DNA of 64,000 bases from contig JACEEZ010012749.1 in the NCBI GenBank assembly GCA_016584305.1, positions 167,001 through 231,000 of the forward strand, read 5' to 3'. The stretch comes from Chionoecetes opilio. Taxonomy: Eukaryota; Arthropoda; Malacostraca; Decapoda; Majidae. The notes below the pieces were generated by a model. That model ran no database searches and was not told the DNA's origin. It saw only the letters and a program-made list of their open reading frames with translations. The position numbers and the translations under genes are program-made. This document shows, one piece after another, positions 34,573 through 45,475 of this stretch (its first letter is position 1; every line of letters starts with the position of its first letter).

Positions 34573-35403
34573 CCGTATATGGCTGCGCATAAGACGACCT
34601 TTTAACCTTAAAAAATAGCCACGAAAATTGGGGGTCGTCTTATACACCCAGTATAAAATGTGAACCTTATATCCTGTGGTGTACGGGACGTTGTCCTGTA
34701 CGTGTCGTCTTGTCTTGGTCGTGGTGGTCAAGCTCAAGTTCGCGCCACGACCACAACAACACTTCGAGGTCACCAGCACGCCTGTGACGGCACCACAGGT
34801 CACCAGCACGCCCGTGACGGCACCGCAGGTCACCAGCACGCCCGTGATGGTACCACAGGTCACCAGCCGGCCTGTGACGGCACCACAGGTCACCAGCACG
34901 CCCGTGACGGCACCACAGGTCACCAGCACCCCCGTGATGGCACCACAGGTCACCAGCACGCCCGTGATGGCACCACAGGTCACCAGCACGCCCGTGACGG
35001 CACCACAGGTCACCAGCACGCCCGCGACGGCACCACAGGTCACCAGCACGCCCGTGACGGCACCACAGGTCACCAGCACGCCCGTGACGGCACCACAGGT
35101 CACCAGCACGCCTGTGACGGCACCACAGGTCACCAGCACGCCCGTGATGGCACCACAGGTCACCAGCACGCCCGTGACGGCACCACAGGTCACCAGCACA
35201 CCCGTGACGGCACCAGGACATACCCAGGACTCTGTGTGCTCACCAAGGCATAAATTTTAAGACCACCATATGTGCTGTTTGTACCTAACCTTGTATAAGC
35301 CGAGTGGTCTACCTTGGAGGGTAGTCTTATACAGCGAGTATAGCCCAAAACCTACGTTTTTACTAGAAATGTTGGGGGTCGTCTTATACCCAGCCATATA
35401 CGG
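34573..35403. mobile_element. TIR element (CCGTATATGGCTG) carrying a 30-bp VNTR
   Basis: CCGTATATGGCTGCGCATAA and the inverse of CCGTATATGGCTGGGTATAA are flanked by TA (34571-34572, 35404-35405). The TIR resembles family C. Between about 34765 and 35214 a 30-base unit CAGGTCACCAGCACGCCCGT + GACGGCACCA is repeated 15 times with few substitutions. Because 30 is a multiple of three, several frames on both strands stay open for 184-209 codons; none has a support other than the repeat. It sits in the 3' non-coding part of the copia relic. Confidence 0.85.
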
Positions 35404-35405
35404 TA

Positions 35406-36060
35406 CATATTTCGAAGAACTTGGAAGCAGCAGCTATGTATTTGGATACATATTCGTGGTCCTTCCCAAGAACTGGGAAGAAGAACCTATGTATTTGGAT
35501 ACATATTTCGTGGTCCTTCACAAGCACTGGGAAGAAGAGAAGAAGGACGGAAGTGTTGTCAACTAAGAAAAGAAGGACGAGAGTGTTGATGTGTGGAACA
35601 AGGGTGAACTCCATTTTGAATATGGAGCGCTATGACGTCATGACACGACATTCCTGTCATGGCGGACCAGATGCTCAGCGAATGGTCAGCTGACGTCAGT
35701 TTGATCCCCAGCGGCCGGTGAGTGAACACAACATTCATCATTTAATAAGGATATGTTAGTATAAAAAAAATTACATGCAGGAAGTAAACATATAGGGGTA
35801 AACATATATGCCTATAATGCCAACAAGCCCCATTAACAGCAACAGATGACATAATCAATCAAAACTCAGGTAGAAACCACAAGAGTTACATACAATTGAA
35901 GTACTCACACCCTCACAGTGAGTGTAAACACGCTCTGTATTGTATAAACAAACATTTGGTTTGATCTTGATCTTGAGGTGTGAGTCACCTAGCGAAGGCT
36001 ATTGGCGAAACCTTTGGTTTGGCGTTCTCCCCCACATATATTTGTCGGAAGAAGCAAAAG
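35406..36060. other. Post-copia region, no supported gene
   Basis: Two direct ~65-base repeats (CTATGTATTTGGATACATAT, at 35433 and 35488) lie just past the VNTR element, possibly copia LTR or leader sequence. The GAAGGACG motif is also repeated at 35546 and 35573. No gene is recognised to 36060. Confidence 0.35.
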
Positions 36061-36415
36061 GGGAAAGCAAAACTAGAGGTTCCATTAAAACCCCTCCTAC
36101 CTCTACAAGCACCACATGGTGCACTGCACCGCATGGTATCTGCTGAAGACCCATCTCTGGGTGACTATCAACTCAAAATCAAGTTAAACTTCATCTTGAG
36201 TTTGAGCTTGATCTTGAGTTGGGAGTCACCAAGCGATGGGTTTTCGGCATTCACCGTGCTGTGCAGTGCACCATGTGGTGCTTGTAGAGGAAGGAGGAGA
36301 AAATGGAAATTTATCTTAAGTTGGGAGTCACCCAGCGATGGGTCTTTGGCAGTCACCGTGCTGTGCAGTGCACCATGTGGTGCTTGTAGAGGTAGGAAGC
36401 GAAAATGGAACTCTT
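36061..36415. repeat. ~110-base repeat: one inverted and two direct copies
   Basis: CTCTACAAGCACCACATGGTG...GGGTGACTATCAACTC (about 36100-36175) is the inverse of two direct copies, TTGAGTTGGGAGTCACC...GTGGTGCTTGTAGAGG (36215-36290 and 36318-36395). The AAGCAAAAGGGGAAAGCAAAAC motif before it recurs at 48132, and the GGGAGTCACCCAGC motif at about 48027 and (inverse) 49998. It is a dispersed repeat, not coding. Confidence 0.6.
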
Positions 36416-36454
36416 AGCTGCCTAGGAAACTTAGGAACCCTAGGCATTGCAATC

Positions 36455-36774
36455 AATCATTGAGGGCATATGCCAGGGGGAGCTTTGCCTTGCCCAACCT
36501 ACGACGTCACTCCCAGGGGTCACCACGCGCGAGTCCCCATGCAGGCTCCTTTCCCATACCAAGCAACTCTACAAGAAACATCAACATGCCCCAGCCACGA
36601 GCCTCGTGGGTGCCCCCTTAGCCTCCTCCACACCGGATTGTCTCTTACAGATACAACCCGGTAGGAAGGATCGGTTTCAGGGTAGCGTGCCACATACCCG
36701 TATAGCAGAAGTTGGCGCTGACGGACTATACAGGTAATAAGGCTCAATTCAGTCTCATGGTGTAATCGCTGATA
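36455..36774 (-). pseudogene. LINE-2 C-terminus, 3' part of the split minus-strand LINE
   Basis: Minus-strand frame with YQRLHHETELSLITCIVRQR and SVRDNPVWRRLRGHPRGSW, ending LPLAYALND and stop near 36455. It is the C-terminal end of a LINE whose remaining parts lie at 38332-38498 and 39859-41690. The Tigger derivative at 36777-38329 separates it from the next piece; after removing that element and one TA the frame continues in phase. One in-frame stop occurs near 36505. Confidence 0.7.
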
Positions 36775-36776
36775 TA

Positions 36777-36870
36777 CAGTAAAACCCTTATAACTCGGCA
36801 CGATAGGGGCTCTGGCCCTTGCCGAGTTATTCAATGTGCCGAGTTATTCAATGTCCTCCTCTGATATGGG

Positions 36871-36933
<63 letters not shown>

Positions 36934-38163
36934 AAATAGTACTGTAACAGCATAAAAACTACACTTACCAATGAACGGGTAGCATGTGCTGGATTTGATA
37001 TCAAACTCAGCACAAATAGCACGCATGGACGCACCTGCATCCATCCTTGCCAGCACTTTCACCTTTTCCTGCAGGCTCAGGCTCTTCAATTTCATTCCCT
37101 TCCTGCTGGAGACACTCTTGCGTGATGGAGCTGACATCTTGATATACAGTACTGTATGATGTAATCCCAAAACACGTAAAATAGGTGGCAAATTAAGCAA
37201 AGATCAGGAACCAGTGCGTAGGCTGAGCCGTGTTTTTGTCGTCCAAGCACCGTCTTGGATTACGAAACCCAATCCAATAACACTTGCTGAAATGTGTGTT
37301 ATACTACTCTGTGATATTGTTTGCAATGTTTTGCATTGATTATTATTTCGGCTCCTACCAAGCTTGTTGTGTTTTTGAAGCAAAAACCAATCCTTTTTCA
37401 ATTTCGACAAAAAACGGAATTCGTATCCAAGACGGTGCTTTGACGACATAAACACGGCTCAGCAGCTGACAGCCTACACGCTGGTTCCCGACCTTTGCTT
37501 TACTTTGCCACCTAATTTACGTGTTTTGGGATTACATCATACAGTACTGTATTTCAAGATGTCAGCTCCATCACGCAAGGGTGTCTCCCGCAGGAAGGGA
37601 ATGAAATTGAAGAGCCTGAGCTTGCAGGAAAAGATCAAAAGGACAAAAATACGACTTTATGCGACTGACGATATGCAGAGTGTAAGCGAAGAGATGCAGT
37701 TATAACATCAATATGCCGAGATACATTATTTTTTGCCAACTTTCTGTTTACATGTTCACAGAAGAGGTTGTGAGGGCATGATATGCCGAGTGAAAACCAT
37801 GAGATGCAGTTTAGGTGAGGCGGTAGCAGAGTGGTTAGCGTCACCGAGTGGCGTTCTCGAAGACCCGAGTTCGATCCCGAGTGAGACCCATAAATCCACT
37901 TGAAATCTTTTTGCACCGTCGAGTGGCCTAAGAACACCCACATGCCCTGTCCATTAACTCTACCTTTGACTGTGAGTGCATGGGAGGACACGGGGCGGCA
38001 TGAGCCTCTAATCACAGGCGTCACTATAACAATCCTGCCTGCGCCACCACGGGCGAGGGCCAACCATCACAGCCCTCGAGTGAGCCTCCAGGGCCTATCA
38101 TTCCACCCCTGGAGCTCACTGCCTACATGTGCTATGGGCATAGGTGTGTGGGTGTGGGTGTGG

Positions 38164-38262
<99 letters not shown>

Positions 38263-38329
38263 AGTCTTTGCCATGCCGAGTTATATCAAATTCCGAGTTA
38301 TACAGTGCCGAGTTATAAGGGTTTTACTG
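36777..38329. mobile_element. Tigger deletion derivative, copy 2
   Basis: CAGTAAAACCCTTATAACTC at 36777 and its inverse ending 38329, flanked by TA. The left half carries, on the minus strand (36920-37140), the transposase start MSAPSRKSVSSRKGMKLKSL through MRAICAEFDIKSST, then fuses to 3' untranslated sequence. The right half carries the transposase start again on the plus strand (37559-37645), a SINE-1 (37814-38142) and a ~100-base poly-A. The two transposase starts face away from a ~350-base centre. No DDE domain is present, so it depends on an enzyme such as that at 57541-59301. Confidence 0.88.
37814..38142 (+). mobile_element. SINE-1 copy, best preserved head
   Basis: GTGAGGCGGTAGCAGAGTGG then TTAGCGTC (A-box region), a short stem, then GAGTTCGATCCCGAGT (B-box and T-arm). 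The body includes GTGGCCTAAGAACACCCACA and GCCACCACGGGCGAGGGCC. The head looks like a serine/leucine-type tRNA with a long variable region, but the cloverleaf is not intact. It shares its position with the SINE at 23386. Confidence 0.8.
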
Positions 38330-38331
38330 TA

Positions 38332-38498
38332 ACATGTAATCATCCCAGCGATACCCCATGATTCTGCGAAGACACTTATTACCAAAAGCATAGATTCGCC
38401 TCTTCAAGTCGCTATTTAGTGTCCATGTCTCACATCCATAGAGTAAGACAGGGATCACAAGCGACATCAAAAACCAGATCTTTGTCCTTCTGCACAGT
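38332..38498 (-). pseudogene. LINE-2 middle C-terminal piece
   Basis: Minus-strand translation reads LVIPVLLYGCETWTLNSD and KCLRRIMGYRWDDYM, a standard segment downstream of the reverse transcriptase in many LINEs. It is bounded on both sides by TA-flanked insertions (36777-38329 and 38501-39856). It was too short for a long-frame search. Confidence 0.75.
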
Positions 38499-39046
38499 TA
38501 CAGTGTCCGCGGATGAAATTAGGACGACGGTAAAAAATGCACGTTTTTTTTGCCATAATTTCATCAGCTAATGTTACTATCATTGAATCTACGGTTGAGT
38601 TTCTAGCAACTTACGACAACTCTATAAAGTGTTTTTAATTCTCTGTCAAAACCGTGCCGTCAGATATCAAGCATACTCCACACTAGAAGGTGTATTTGTT
38701 CGCTCTCTCTCTCCCCTCTTATGCACTGTTTTATGGGCTATTTTATGTGCACGCGTATGCCACAACCTACTGACAATGGGGAAAATACACTTGTCCATGG
38801 TGTAGAATGCAATCATTTTGACGCTCCATGAAGGCGTCAGGTGGCGTCTCTAGCAGAGATTTGGAGACGTCTAAACATATCCCAAAACACTGCATCCATC
38901 TGGGTAAAATGAGTACAACTATTCGCCAACTTACGACCCACGCAACTTACAACTGTTACCCTTTACGACCGGCGGTAAATGCTGATAATTATTATTATTA
39001 TTATTTTATTTTTATTATTATTATTATTAAATTGTTAACATTTTTG

Positions 39047-39316
39047 GCTATAGCACCGTTAGCCAGTAACCTCCAGGGGTGGAATGGTAGGCCCTGGAGG
39101 CACACTTGAGTGCTGTGATGGTTGGCCCTCGCCCGTGGTGGCGCAGGCAGGATTGTTACAGTGATGCCTGTGATTGTGTGGCTCATGCCGCCCCCGTGTC
39201 CTCCGATGCACTCGCAATCCAAGGTAGAGTTAATGGGCACCATGTGGGTGTTCTTAAGGCCACTCGACGGTACAGAAAGATTTTGGTTTTCATCGGGGAT
39301 CGAACTCGGTGATACG
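39047..39316 (-). mobile_element. SINE-1 copy, minus, head truncated
   Basis: From the 3' end GCTATAGCACCGTTAGCCAG to the B-box complement GGGGATCGAACTCGG. The A-box region is missing. Confidence 0.7.
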
Positions 39317-39412
39317 ATGGTTATAACAATAATGAATTATGAACTAACAAAAATGTTGATAAAATATGACTGAAAAATGATTATAATATCATTACATATA
39401 TTATCATTTTGC

Positions 39413-39520
39413 ATGTGCCACCACGGGCGAGGCCAACCATCACAGCCCTAAAGTGAACCTCCAGGGCCTACCATCCATTCCAGGCCTTAGTAGTCACTGC
39501 TTACAGGCACTATAGGCACA
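39413..39520 (+). mobile_element. SINE-1 3' fragment, plus
   Basis: GTGCCACCACGGGCGAGGCC through CCAGGGCCTACCATCCATTC to GCACTATAGGCAC, only the last ~110 bases of the SINE. Confidence 0.65.
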
Positions 39521-39858
39521 AATGTAAAAAAAAATATATATATATTTATATTTATATATTTTTTATAACATAGGCCGACTTACGTCCAGTTCTACTTACG
39601 ACGGGTCAGTCGGTCCCAATCACGGTCATAAGTCGACCACTCGGTGTATTTACTTAGAGTATTTACGTACTATTGCTCATTATATGCCAAAAAGACCAGT
39701 GTGTACATTAAAACCATGGTAATATGTCTAAATTCTAAATAAAAGAAATGAAATGTATACAAAAAAATTGTTTCAACCCTTTATAGGGTTACTTACAAAG
39801 TAAAAAGTAAAAATAGAAGAAAAAAAAGGAATCTTCCTAATTTCATCTGTGGCCACTA

Positions 39859-41690
39859 CCGACAACGCCAAATACTCGTGCTGAGCGAGTCCATAACACC
39901 GTGGGCTATGCCAATCCACCATAAGCCTTCTTGACTTGACCCGCCATCATTATGGATCGCTCTACCAAGGTATGTGAAACTTTCCCAGATCTCATTGTCC
40001 TCGCCGCATGCATGAACAGACTGCACTGTTTCATCTAGTAAGCCTCTAAACACCTGGACCTAGGTCTTGAGCCAGGAGACCTCAAGTTCCAAAGACTTTG
40101 CCTCCTCATGCAGCACCTCGAGAGCCATCACCAGAACCTCCAGCGATTCAGCAAAGATTACTGCATTATCGGCAAAAACAAAATCAGTGATCTTGGTGTT
40201 GCCGAGGGATGCTCCACAATCACTTTGATCTACAACTTTGCCCAATACCCAGTCCATACAAGTGTTGAATAGTGATGAGGCAAGGACGCACCCTTGCCTC
40301 ACTCCTGTATTCACAGGAAAAAAGCTGGATACACCTCCCCCATACTTCACATCACTCAGTCCCAGAGTACAGGCCTGTCATCAAACCAATAGTCCTTGTA
40401 GGAATCCCGCCATGTCACAGAAGATCCCAGAGTGACTCACAATACACTGTGTCAAATGCCTTCTGAGATCAACATAAGCTACAAGCATCCCCTGTTGAAA
40501 CTCACGTCAGCGTTCCACCAGGACACGAAGTGCTAGGATGTGGTCCCTTGTTGACTTACCAGGCGTGAACCCAGACTGCTGAGGTCTTTGATGCTTCAGC
40601 AGATGACTGTGGATCAGTGTCAGCAATAGATGGGCAAGCACCTCGCCTGGCACGCTGAGCAGTGTAATACCGTGGTAATTGTTGCACTCATGACGGTCCC
40701 CTTTCCCTTTCCTGATAGGGACGACCAGCCCCCTTCTCCAGTCAGGAGGAATGGTACCTGATTGCCGCACGGCAGTCAGGACAGCATGCAACCCGCGGAT
40801 CGTGGCCTCATCCCCAGCTTTAAGGAGCTCCGCACTGATATTTCAAATACCAGCTGCCTTTCCACTCCTCAACTTTGCTACAGCCTCTGACTTTGTCAAG
40901 AGAGGGTGCGGTTTCGTCAATGGGAGAATAGGGATCCACTGCCTGTAATCCAATGGTGTGAATCTGGCCAATTGGATGGTCCACCGTGAACAACTGCCCA
41001 AAGTACTCAGCACAACGAGCCATCTGCCCATCCATGTCCGTCACGAGGCGCCCATCTGCTGCTCGGATAGCACTCACCCAAGATGGAGACTTGGATCGGA
41101 GCTTCTTCAGGGCTCGGTAGGCGGGTCAGAGGTCATTAGCATTCAAATGGCCCTCGACATCCTCAGCGAAACTCCTGACATACCTCTCCTTGTTTCTCCC
41201 CAGGAGAGTTCTATTCCTGCATGACAGAGCCCTGTGATGGTCCTGGTTCCCAGCAAGCCTGGCAGAGCGACTCTCCTCGATATTCTCCAGCGTCGTCGAG
41301 AAAAAAACACGCATTGACCTCGGGCGCTCTCAATCGACTAATTGGCAGCCTGGAGAGTTTCATGTAAAGGTATACCAGTTTTACTGGGTCCTCGAGGGCA
41401 CTGAGCACTTTAAACCGATTTGAGACTGCCACTGCATACTCATGGGCACATGTCAAGTCCTTCAGCTTCTCAAGAAGCTGAAACACATTATAGTTACCTC
41501 TTGAGATTCTTCTGGACTTGACATGAAGCTTAAGTGTAGCAACAAGAAGTCTGTGATCAGTTGCAAAGAACTCAGCACCCCGGTAAACCCTGCACTTCTG
41601 AAGGATCCTCCATTAAGTACTAACGAGGATGTGGTCGATCTCCTTAGCTACCCGTCCGGCATTACTGTACCAGTAGGTATAGTATGTAGT
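39859..41690 (-). pseudogene. LINE-2 endonuclease end and reverse transcriptase, frameshifted
   Basis: Minus strand from 41690 downward: the endonuclease C-terminus (AKEIDHILVST, FFATDHRLLVATLKLH), a linker (41126-41486), a pre-RT piece with FGQLFTVDHP, the RT palm (NNYHGITLLSVPGEVLAHLL, QQSGFTPGKSTRDHILALRV), then TGVRQGCVLASSLFNTCMDW and FVFADNAVIFAE, and finally WESFTYLGRAIHNDGGSS. The usual FADD is FADN here, a lost catalytic aspartate. At least five frame changes. The clade is uncertain; it differs from the 48-63 kb LINE. Confidence 0.85.
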
Positions 41691-41724
41691 AGGCATCACG
41701 ATGGCAAAAAATCTAATAACTCGA

Positions 41725-41834
41725 CTGCGAAACTTCGTGTATAGATGTGCGAAACTTGAAATGGGGAATATTTAGAGGTACCGCGAAACCTTGTATTCGC
41801 GAACCAAGAGTCTGCGAAATTTGGTGCACCACTG
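41725..41834. mobile_element. Right end of an unnamed TA-flanked element
   Basis: The sequence ends TTTGGTGCACCACTG followed by TA, with GCGAAACTTGAAATGG and CGCGAAACCTTG motifs inside. Read inversely it starts CAGTGGTGCACCAAATTTCG, a pogo-type TIR related to family B and E ends. No left partner is visible, so it is a truncated copy. Confidence 0.45.
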
Positions 41835-41836
41835 TA

Positions 41837-42365
41837 CGTACCAAGCACTTCCCTAAGAGATACATGCCTGTACATACTAAACCCTCCATGGGTTAATGTG
41901 GAAGTGATCAGTTTTGTTAGTACATTTGACATTATTTATTATAGTTACTTTACTAATCTCATGTTCATAAGAATATGATATGATGTCTATTTATACTGAT
42001 TTTGATGGAATGAATTATTGTTTTCATTTAGCCCGTTATCCATGCTCACATGACTCAGTTGAGTCAGAAGTTCTGTGTCAGGAACTACCACGTGTAGGTT
42101 TCACGGCCTCTTGTAGCTTCCTTATTTTCTTATGTTCATATGTCAGGGTGCCTTACGCGTATGGGTACAGGTACAAGCCTCGTAGTCTATTCTCTCGCTG
42201 TCCTCCTTCGTCCTGTTCGATACGCGTCAGTCTGGCTAACGCTTATGGGAATCGTTCAGATATAGGCCCCGCAGTCCATTCTCTAGCTGTGCTTCTCCCT
42301 TGCAAACGTAATTCTGCGAGCATTCCTACAAGTTTTTCTGCTTGTAATTTTACGCCTCTTTAATC
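41837..42365. other. Gap with one dispersed-repeat motif
   Basis: No gene. CGGCCTCTTGTAGCTTCCTT and TTTTCTTATGTTCATATG at 42103-42140 is a dispersed repeat shared with 29590-29640. The 127-codon frame at 41980 is unrecognised. Confidence 0.35.
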
Positions 42366-42887
42366 ATGAGTCCTAAGCGTGCTGCGTCTGATGCATCTCA
42401 TGGTAGTGGTAACAAGCATCAGAGGAAGGTGCTATTGCTGGATGAAAATGTTAAAATGTTGGACATGCTACAGCAAAGTCGCTCCTTTGCTGCTGTAGGA
42501 TGATATTTGAGGTATATGAGAGCACACTATATTAAAAAAAATGAGGATGCTATAGTGGATGCTGTAGCATCGAGTGTTGGTAGAAGTGTTAAGGTAGTAT
42601 CCCATCTGCGTGAAAATGGCATAATGTAAATGGAAGCACTATTATGTCTGTGGATTGAGAACCACAGGAGAAAAAACTGCATGGGAGAGGAATACCATCC
42701 AGGAGAAGGCATTGTCATGGCTACATGATTTTTTCCCAGATATTTGAGTGGCAAGTACGTACAACACCTTCAAAATGTTGATAGGATGGTGCAGGTGGCC
42801 AGGAGGCTTGACTTGGATGACTCATCACCCACCAGCCTGCCCCACACAAGGAGAGGTGCTAGTTAGACAATTTTGTGGTGGAGGCAG
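42366..42887 (+). pseudogene. Tigger1-like (pogo) transposase N-terminus, with stops
   Basis: From ATG 42366 the frame reads MSPKRAASDASHGSGNKHQR then KVLLLDENVKMLDMLQQS and FAAVG, a TGA, YLRYMRAHYIKKNEDAI, and further on MEALLCLWIENHRRKN. The start MSPKR, the LxLDEKVKxLDML helix and YIKKNE are typical of Tigger1-type transposases of the pogo/CENP-B group. At least four in-frame stops are present and the DDE domain is absent. A family D element follows at TA 42888-42889. Confidence 0.7.
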
Positions 42888-42889
42888 TA

Positions 42890-43671
42890 CAGGGAGGTCC
42901 CGTTATACGAGCATTCGGTATACGAGAATCCGATGATACGAGATGTGTAAATTAGGGTCTATTTTCAATATACGAGATCGAAAATCCAATGATAAGACAT
43001 TCAAACTGGGGTGAGTAAAAGGATCAAGTTCAAAATGCACGCCCTACCACTCCCAGGCTGGACAAAGGGGGACTTGGTTGACCCCAGTGAGGTCACCCCT
43101 AGCAAGCCGTGACCTGAAGGGTAATTAAGCATATGGCGCGGCCTGACATTTAGGGGTAATTAGCAGGTTTGCGGCCCCAACCTTGGGACCGCAGTCAGGT
43201 CATCCCTAGCAAGGCGTGACCTGAAGGGTAATTAAGCATATGGTGCGGCCTGACCTTTAGGGGTAATGGGTAATTAGCAGGTGTGCTGCCCCAACCTTGG
43301 GACCACTACACTACCTTCTCTTGTATCACGCGGCGTCCCCTACATTACAACGTCTTTTTTGCTTGTTATGCATGTTTTATGTTTAATTAATGTGCAGTTA
43401 TGTTATTTTGTGTGCTATTTTCTCTTTCAGAATGCTTTTTCAACAAAATAGGTAGTACAGTGTGGGTAATATAGACGCTGTGTGTTTGTTGTGTTTGCTA
43501 TAGTTTATTTTAGCTTGAAAAACATGTCTGTTTTTTGTTTTTGTTTTTGATTGATGGGGTCCTGGAGCCAAACCTATATTTTACCATTAGTTATGTGTTT
43601 CGTTATACGAGATTTCGCTTTACGAGTATGCCAGGTGGAACCTAACTGCTCGTATCTTCGGGTCCTCCCTG
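42890..43671. mobile_element. Family D TIR element, third copy
   Basis: CAGGGAGGTCCCGTTATACG at 42890 and the inverse of CAGGGAGGACCCGAAGATAC ending at 43671, TA on both sides. Inside are GACAAAGGGGGACTTGGTTG and two direct copies of a GGTCACCCCTAGCAAG...TTGGGACC block (about 43085-43200 and 43200-43310), a non-palindromic version of the centre of the 33.4-kb copy, followed by an AT-rich part shared with 32380-32560. Confidence 0.82.
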
Positions 43672-43673
43672 TA

Positions 43674-44211
43674 TATGCAGGATTATTTGCATCCTCAGGG
43701 TAGCTTGATGTGTCAGGAGATTAATGCATGTTTTAGGAAATGTTTAGAAATAGAAGCATGCAGGAAATATAGTTTAGGGATTTTTTGGGTGTACAGGTGA
43801 CACTAGCCCAGTCAGTGGTGATTCGCAGCTGCAGCCACCTGGGCGCCGCCTGGTAGACAGACAGGCCGATTGTCCACTCTCTCGTAGATATGGCCAAACA
43901 CGCAGCCCTCCCGTTGCCTCGCAAAACCTTCCCAGTGGTAATCTGCCCTCCAGCCCTCTGCCTACTACCTGTAGGTGTGTATTGAGGTACACAAGACACC
44001 TCGAGCTCAGGCTCTAGTGTTGTTGACAAAAGATTAACGGCTCCATGTAAATCATCAAAATACCGAAGAACAGGACTGAAGAAGGGATATGAAGATGCTA
44101 CATGGAGTTACAACAACTGCCCAGGAGCCTAGATAAGTATTAAAATATGGCCTGAGCAGGGTTGTTGTCCGAATAGAGAGATAGAAAAGTTGTGTACAAT
44201 TTTTTTTTTAA
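43674..44211. other. Gap before LINE ORF1, nothing firm
   Basis: The GC-rich part at 43780-43990 has two overlapping frames on the minus strand (98 and 72 codons) that I do not recognise. The stretch 44030-44200 may be the LINE 5' untranslated region. GCTACATGGAGTTACAAC at 44097-44114 is loosely inverse to GGCTCCATGTAAATC at 44040-44054. Confidence 0.3.
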
Positions 44212-45094
44212 ATGTCGTACACCCCAAAACCAGGATCAGAGCTTAAAAGAACCCAATTAGACTTCTCTGGATTCACTGAAGAGGGAAAGGAAGGAACGTT
44301 GCACTCCAGAGTGATCTGGGTGGAGGAGGAGGGAGACAAGACCAAATTAGCCGTGAGGAAACTGATGGAAGAGTTCAAATGTATGAAAGGCATGATTCAT
44401 GGTTTGAGAGGAAGCTATGGTGAAATTGAAGAACTGAAAGTAGAATTATATGAACTGAAAAGGAAGGAAAATCAAAGAGTAAAGGAAAATGAAGAGTTAA
44501 AAAACAAAATGGAGGAATTGAGAAAACAGAATAATGACCTTAGAGCAAAATGTGAGGATGGAGAAAAAAAGGTTAAGGAACAAGTGGAAACGGTGATGAA
44601 GGGAGAAGTGAATAACTGGAAACAAGAACAAGAGAAAGCCTAAGTGGACTTTCAAGAAGTTATAGAACAACAAAAAAAGGAGCAAAGTGAACATGTTAAG
44701 AAAGAAGTAGTGAAAGTTTTGAAGAATAATGAGAATTTAATAAGAGATGTAGCAGAGAAGAAAAATTGTGTTATTATTTTTGGACTGAAGGAGAAGAATG
44801 TCTTGTTTAGAATAAGAAGAGAAAGAGAAGAAGTAAAAATGGTAAAGGACGTTTTGATGAAATTTAATGATGAGGAAGAAGAGGCAAGATTTGTAGATGA
44901 AGTGGAAGAAGTAGTAAGATTGGGAACTTATGCAGAAGGAAGAGATAGACCGATAAAACTAAGATTGAAATCATAGCAGGCAACCAAAGAAATCCTGCAG
45001 AGAGCCTTCTGGCTAAGGTCAACTGTCGAATTCAGAGAAGTGTATGTGAAAAATGCGATAAATGAAGAAGAAAGGTTGTTGTTGTTTGGTGTAT
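44212..45094 (+). pseudogene. LINE-1a ORF1 (coiled-coil), truncated
   Basis: A 143-codon frame from 44212 is followed, after one stop (44641-44643), by a 110-codon frame. The first is glutamate/lysine-rich with a long predicted coiled coil (residues about 60-140). The second contains KKNCVIIFGLKEK and EVVRLGTYAEGRDRPIKLRL, the conserved block of LINE ORF1 nucleic-acid-binding proteins, and then NAINEEER. It is homologous to the ORF1 copy at 62093-63009 but diverged. No endonuclease follows; homology breaks near 45090 and a different LINE 3' end begins. Confidence 0.75.
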
Positions 45095-45475
45095 GCTGGT
45101 TGTGATTGGAGAATGTTGAGGTATATGGCTGGTATTACATAGAGAGATGAGGTGTCCAGTGAAGAGATGGCAAGAAAATGTGGATTGAGCCGAGTACAGT
45201 GCTGAGAGTGAGGAGATTGAGTTGGTCGTGAAGAGGAGAGAACGTGGTGAGGCATTGGAGGAGAGCTGTTGGAGTGAAAGTTTCAGGTCGCCGTCTACCG
45301 GGCAGGCCAAGGAAGACATGAAGGCAATGTGCTGAAGAGGATCTAGCAGCAATGGGCATTGAAGAAGTTGAGGCAATGGATAGAGATAGATGGAAGTGTA
45401 TCACCGTCTAACGTCCTAAGAAATTATGGGAAAATCTGACTTTAAACAGAAAGATGATGATGATGATGAGATGTA
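45095..45475 (+). pseudogene. 3' end of an RTE-like LINE with (GAT)n tail
   Basis: In shifting phases the plus strand encodes LRYMAGIT, then SSEEMARKCGLSRV, a RRLSWS...ERT zone, a GRPRKTW-like zone, and EEVEAMDRDRWKCITV, a typical LINE C-terminus, then AGAAAGATGATGATGATGAT as a microsatellite tail. Multiple frameshifts. Unrelated to the ORF1 piece before it, so this is a junction of two element fragments. Confidence 0.6.

Larger units (their letters stand above)
38501..39856. mobile_element. TIR element (CAGTGTCCGCGGATG) in LINE-2
   Basis: CAGTGTCCGCGGATGAAATT at 38501 and the inverse of GTGGCCACAGATGAAATTAG ending at 39856, with TA on both sides. Inside are ACTTACGAC-type subterminal motifs, a (TTA)n run, a minus SINE-1 (39047-39316) and a plus SINE-1 3' fragment (39413-39520) that make an inverted pair, and no transposase. 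The ACTTACG motifs suggest a pogo/Tigger-type family. Confidence 0.7.

Noticed and set aside
34570..35260. Four frames of 184-209 codons on both strands, including a PVTAPQVTST-type repeat protein
   Set aside because: A 30-base repeat is automatically open in several frames. The frames begin in TIR sequence and lack splice or start support.
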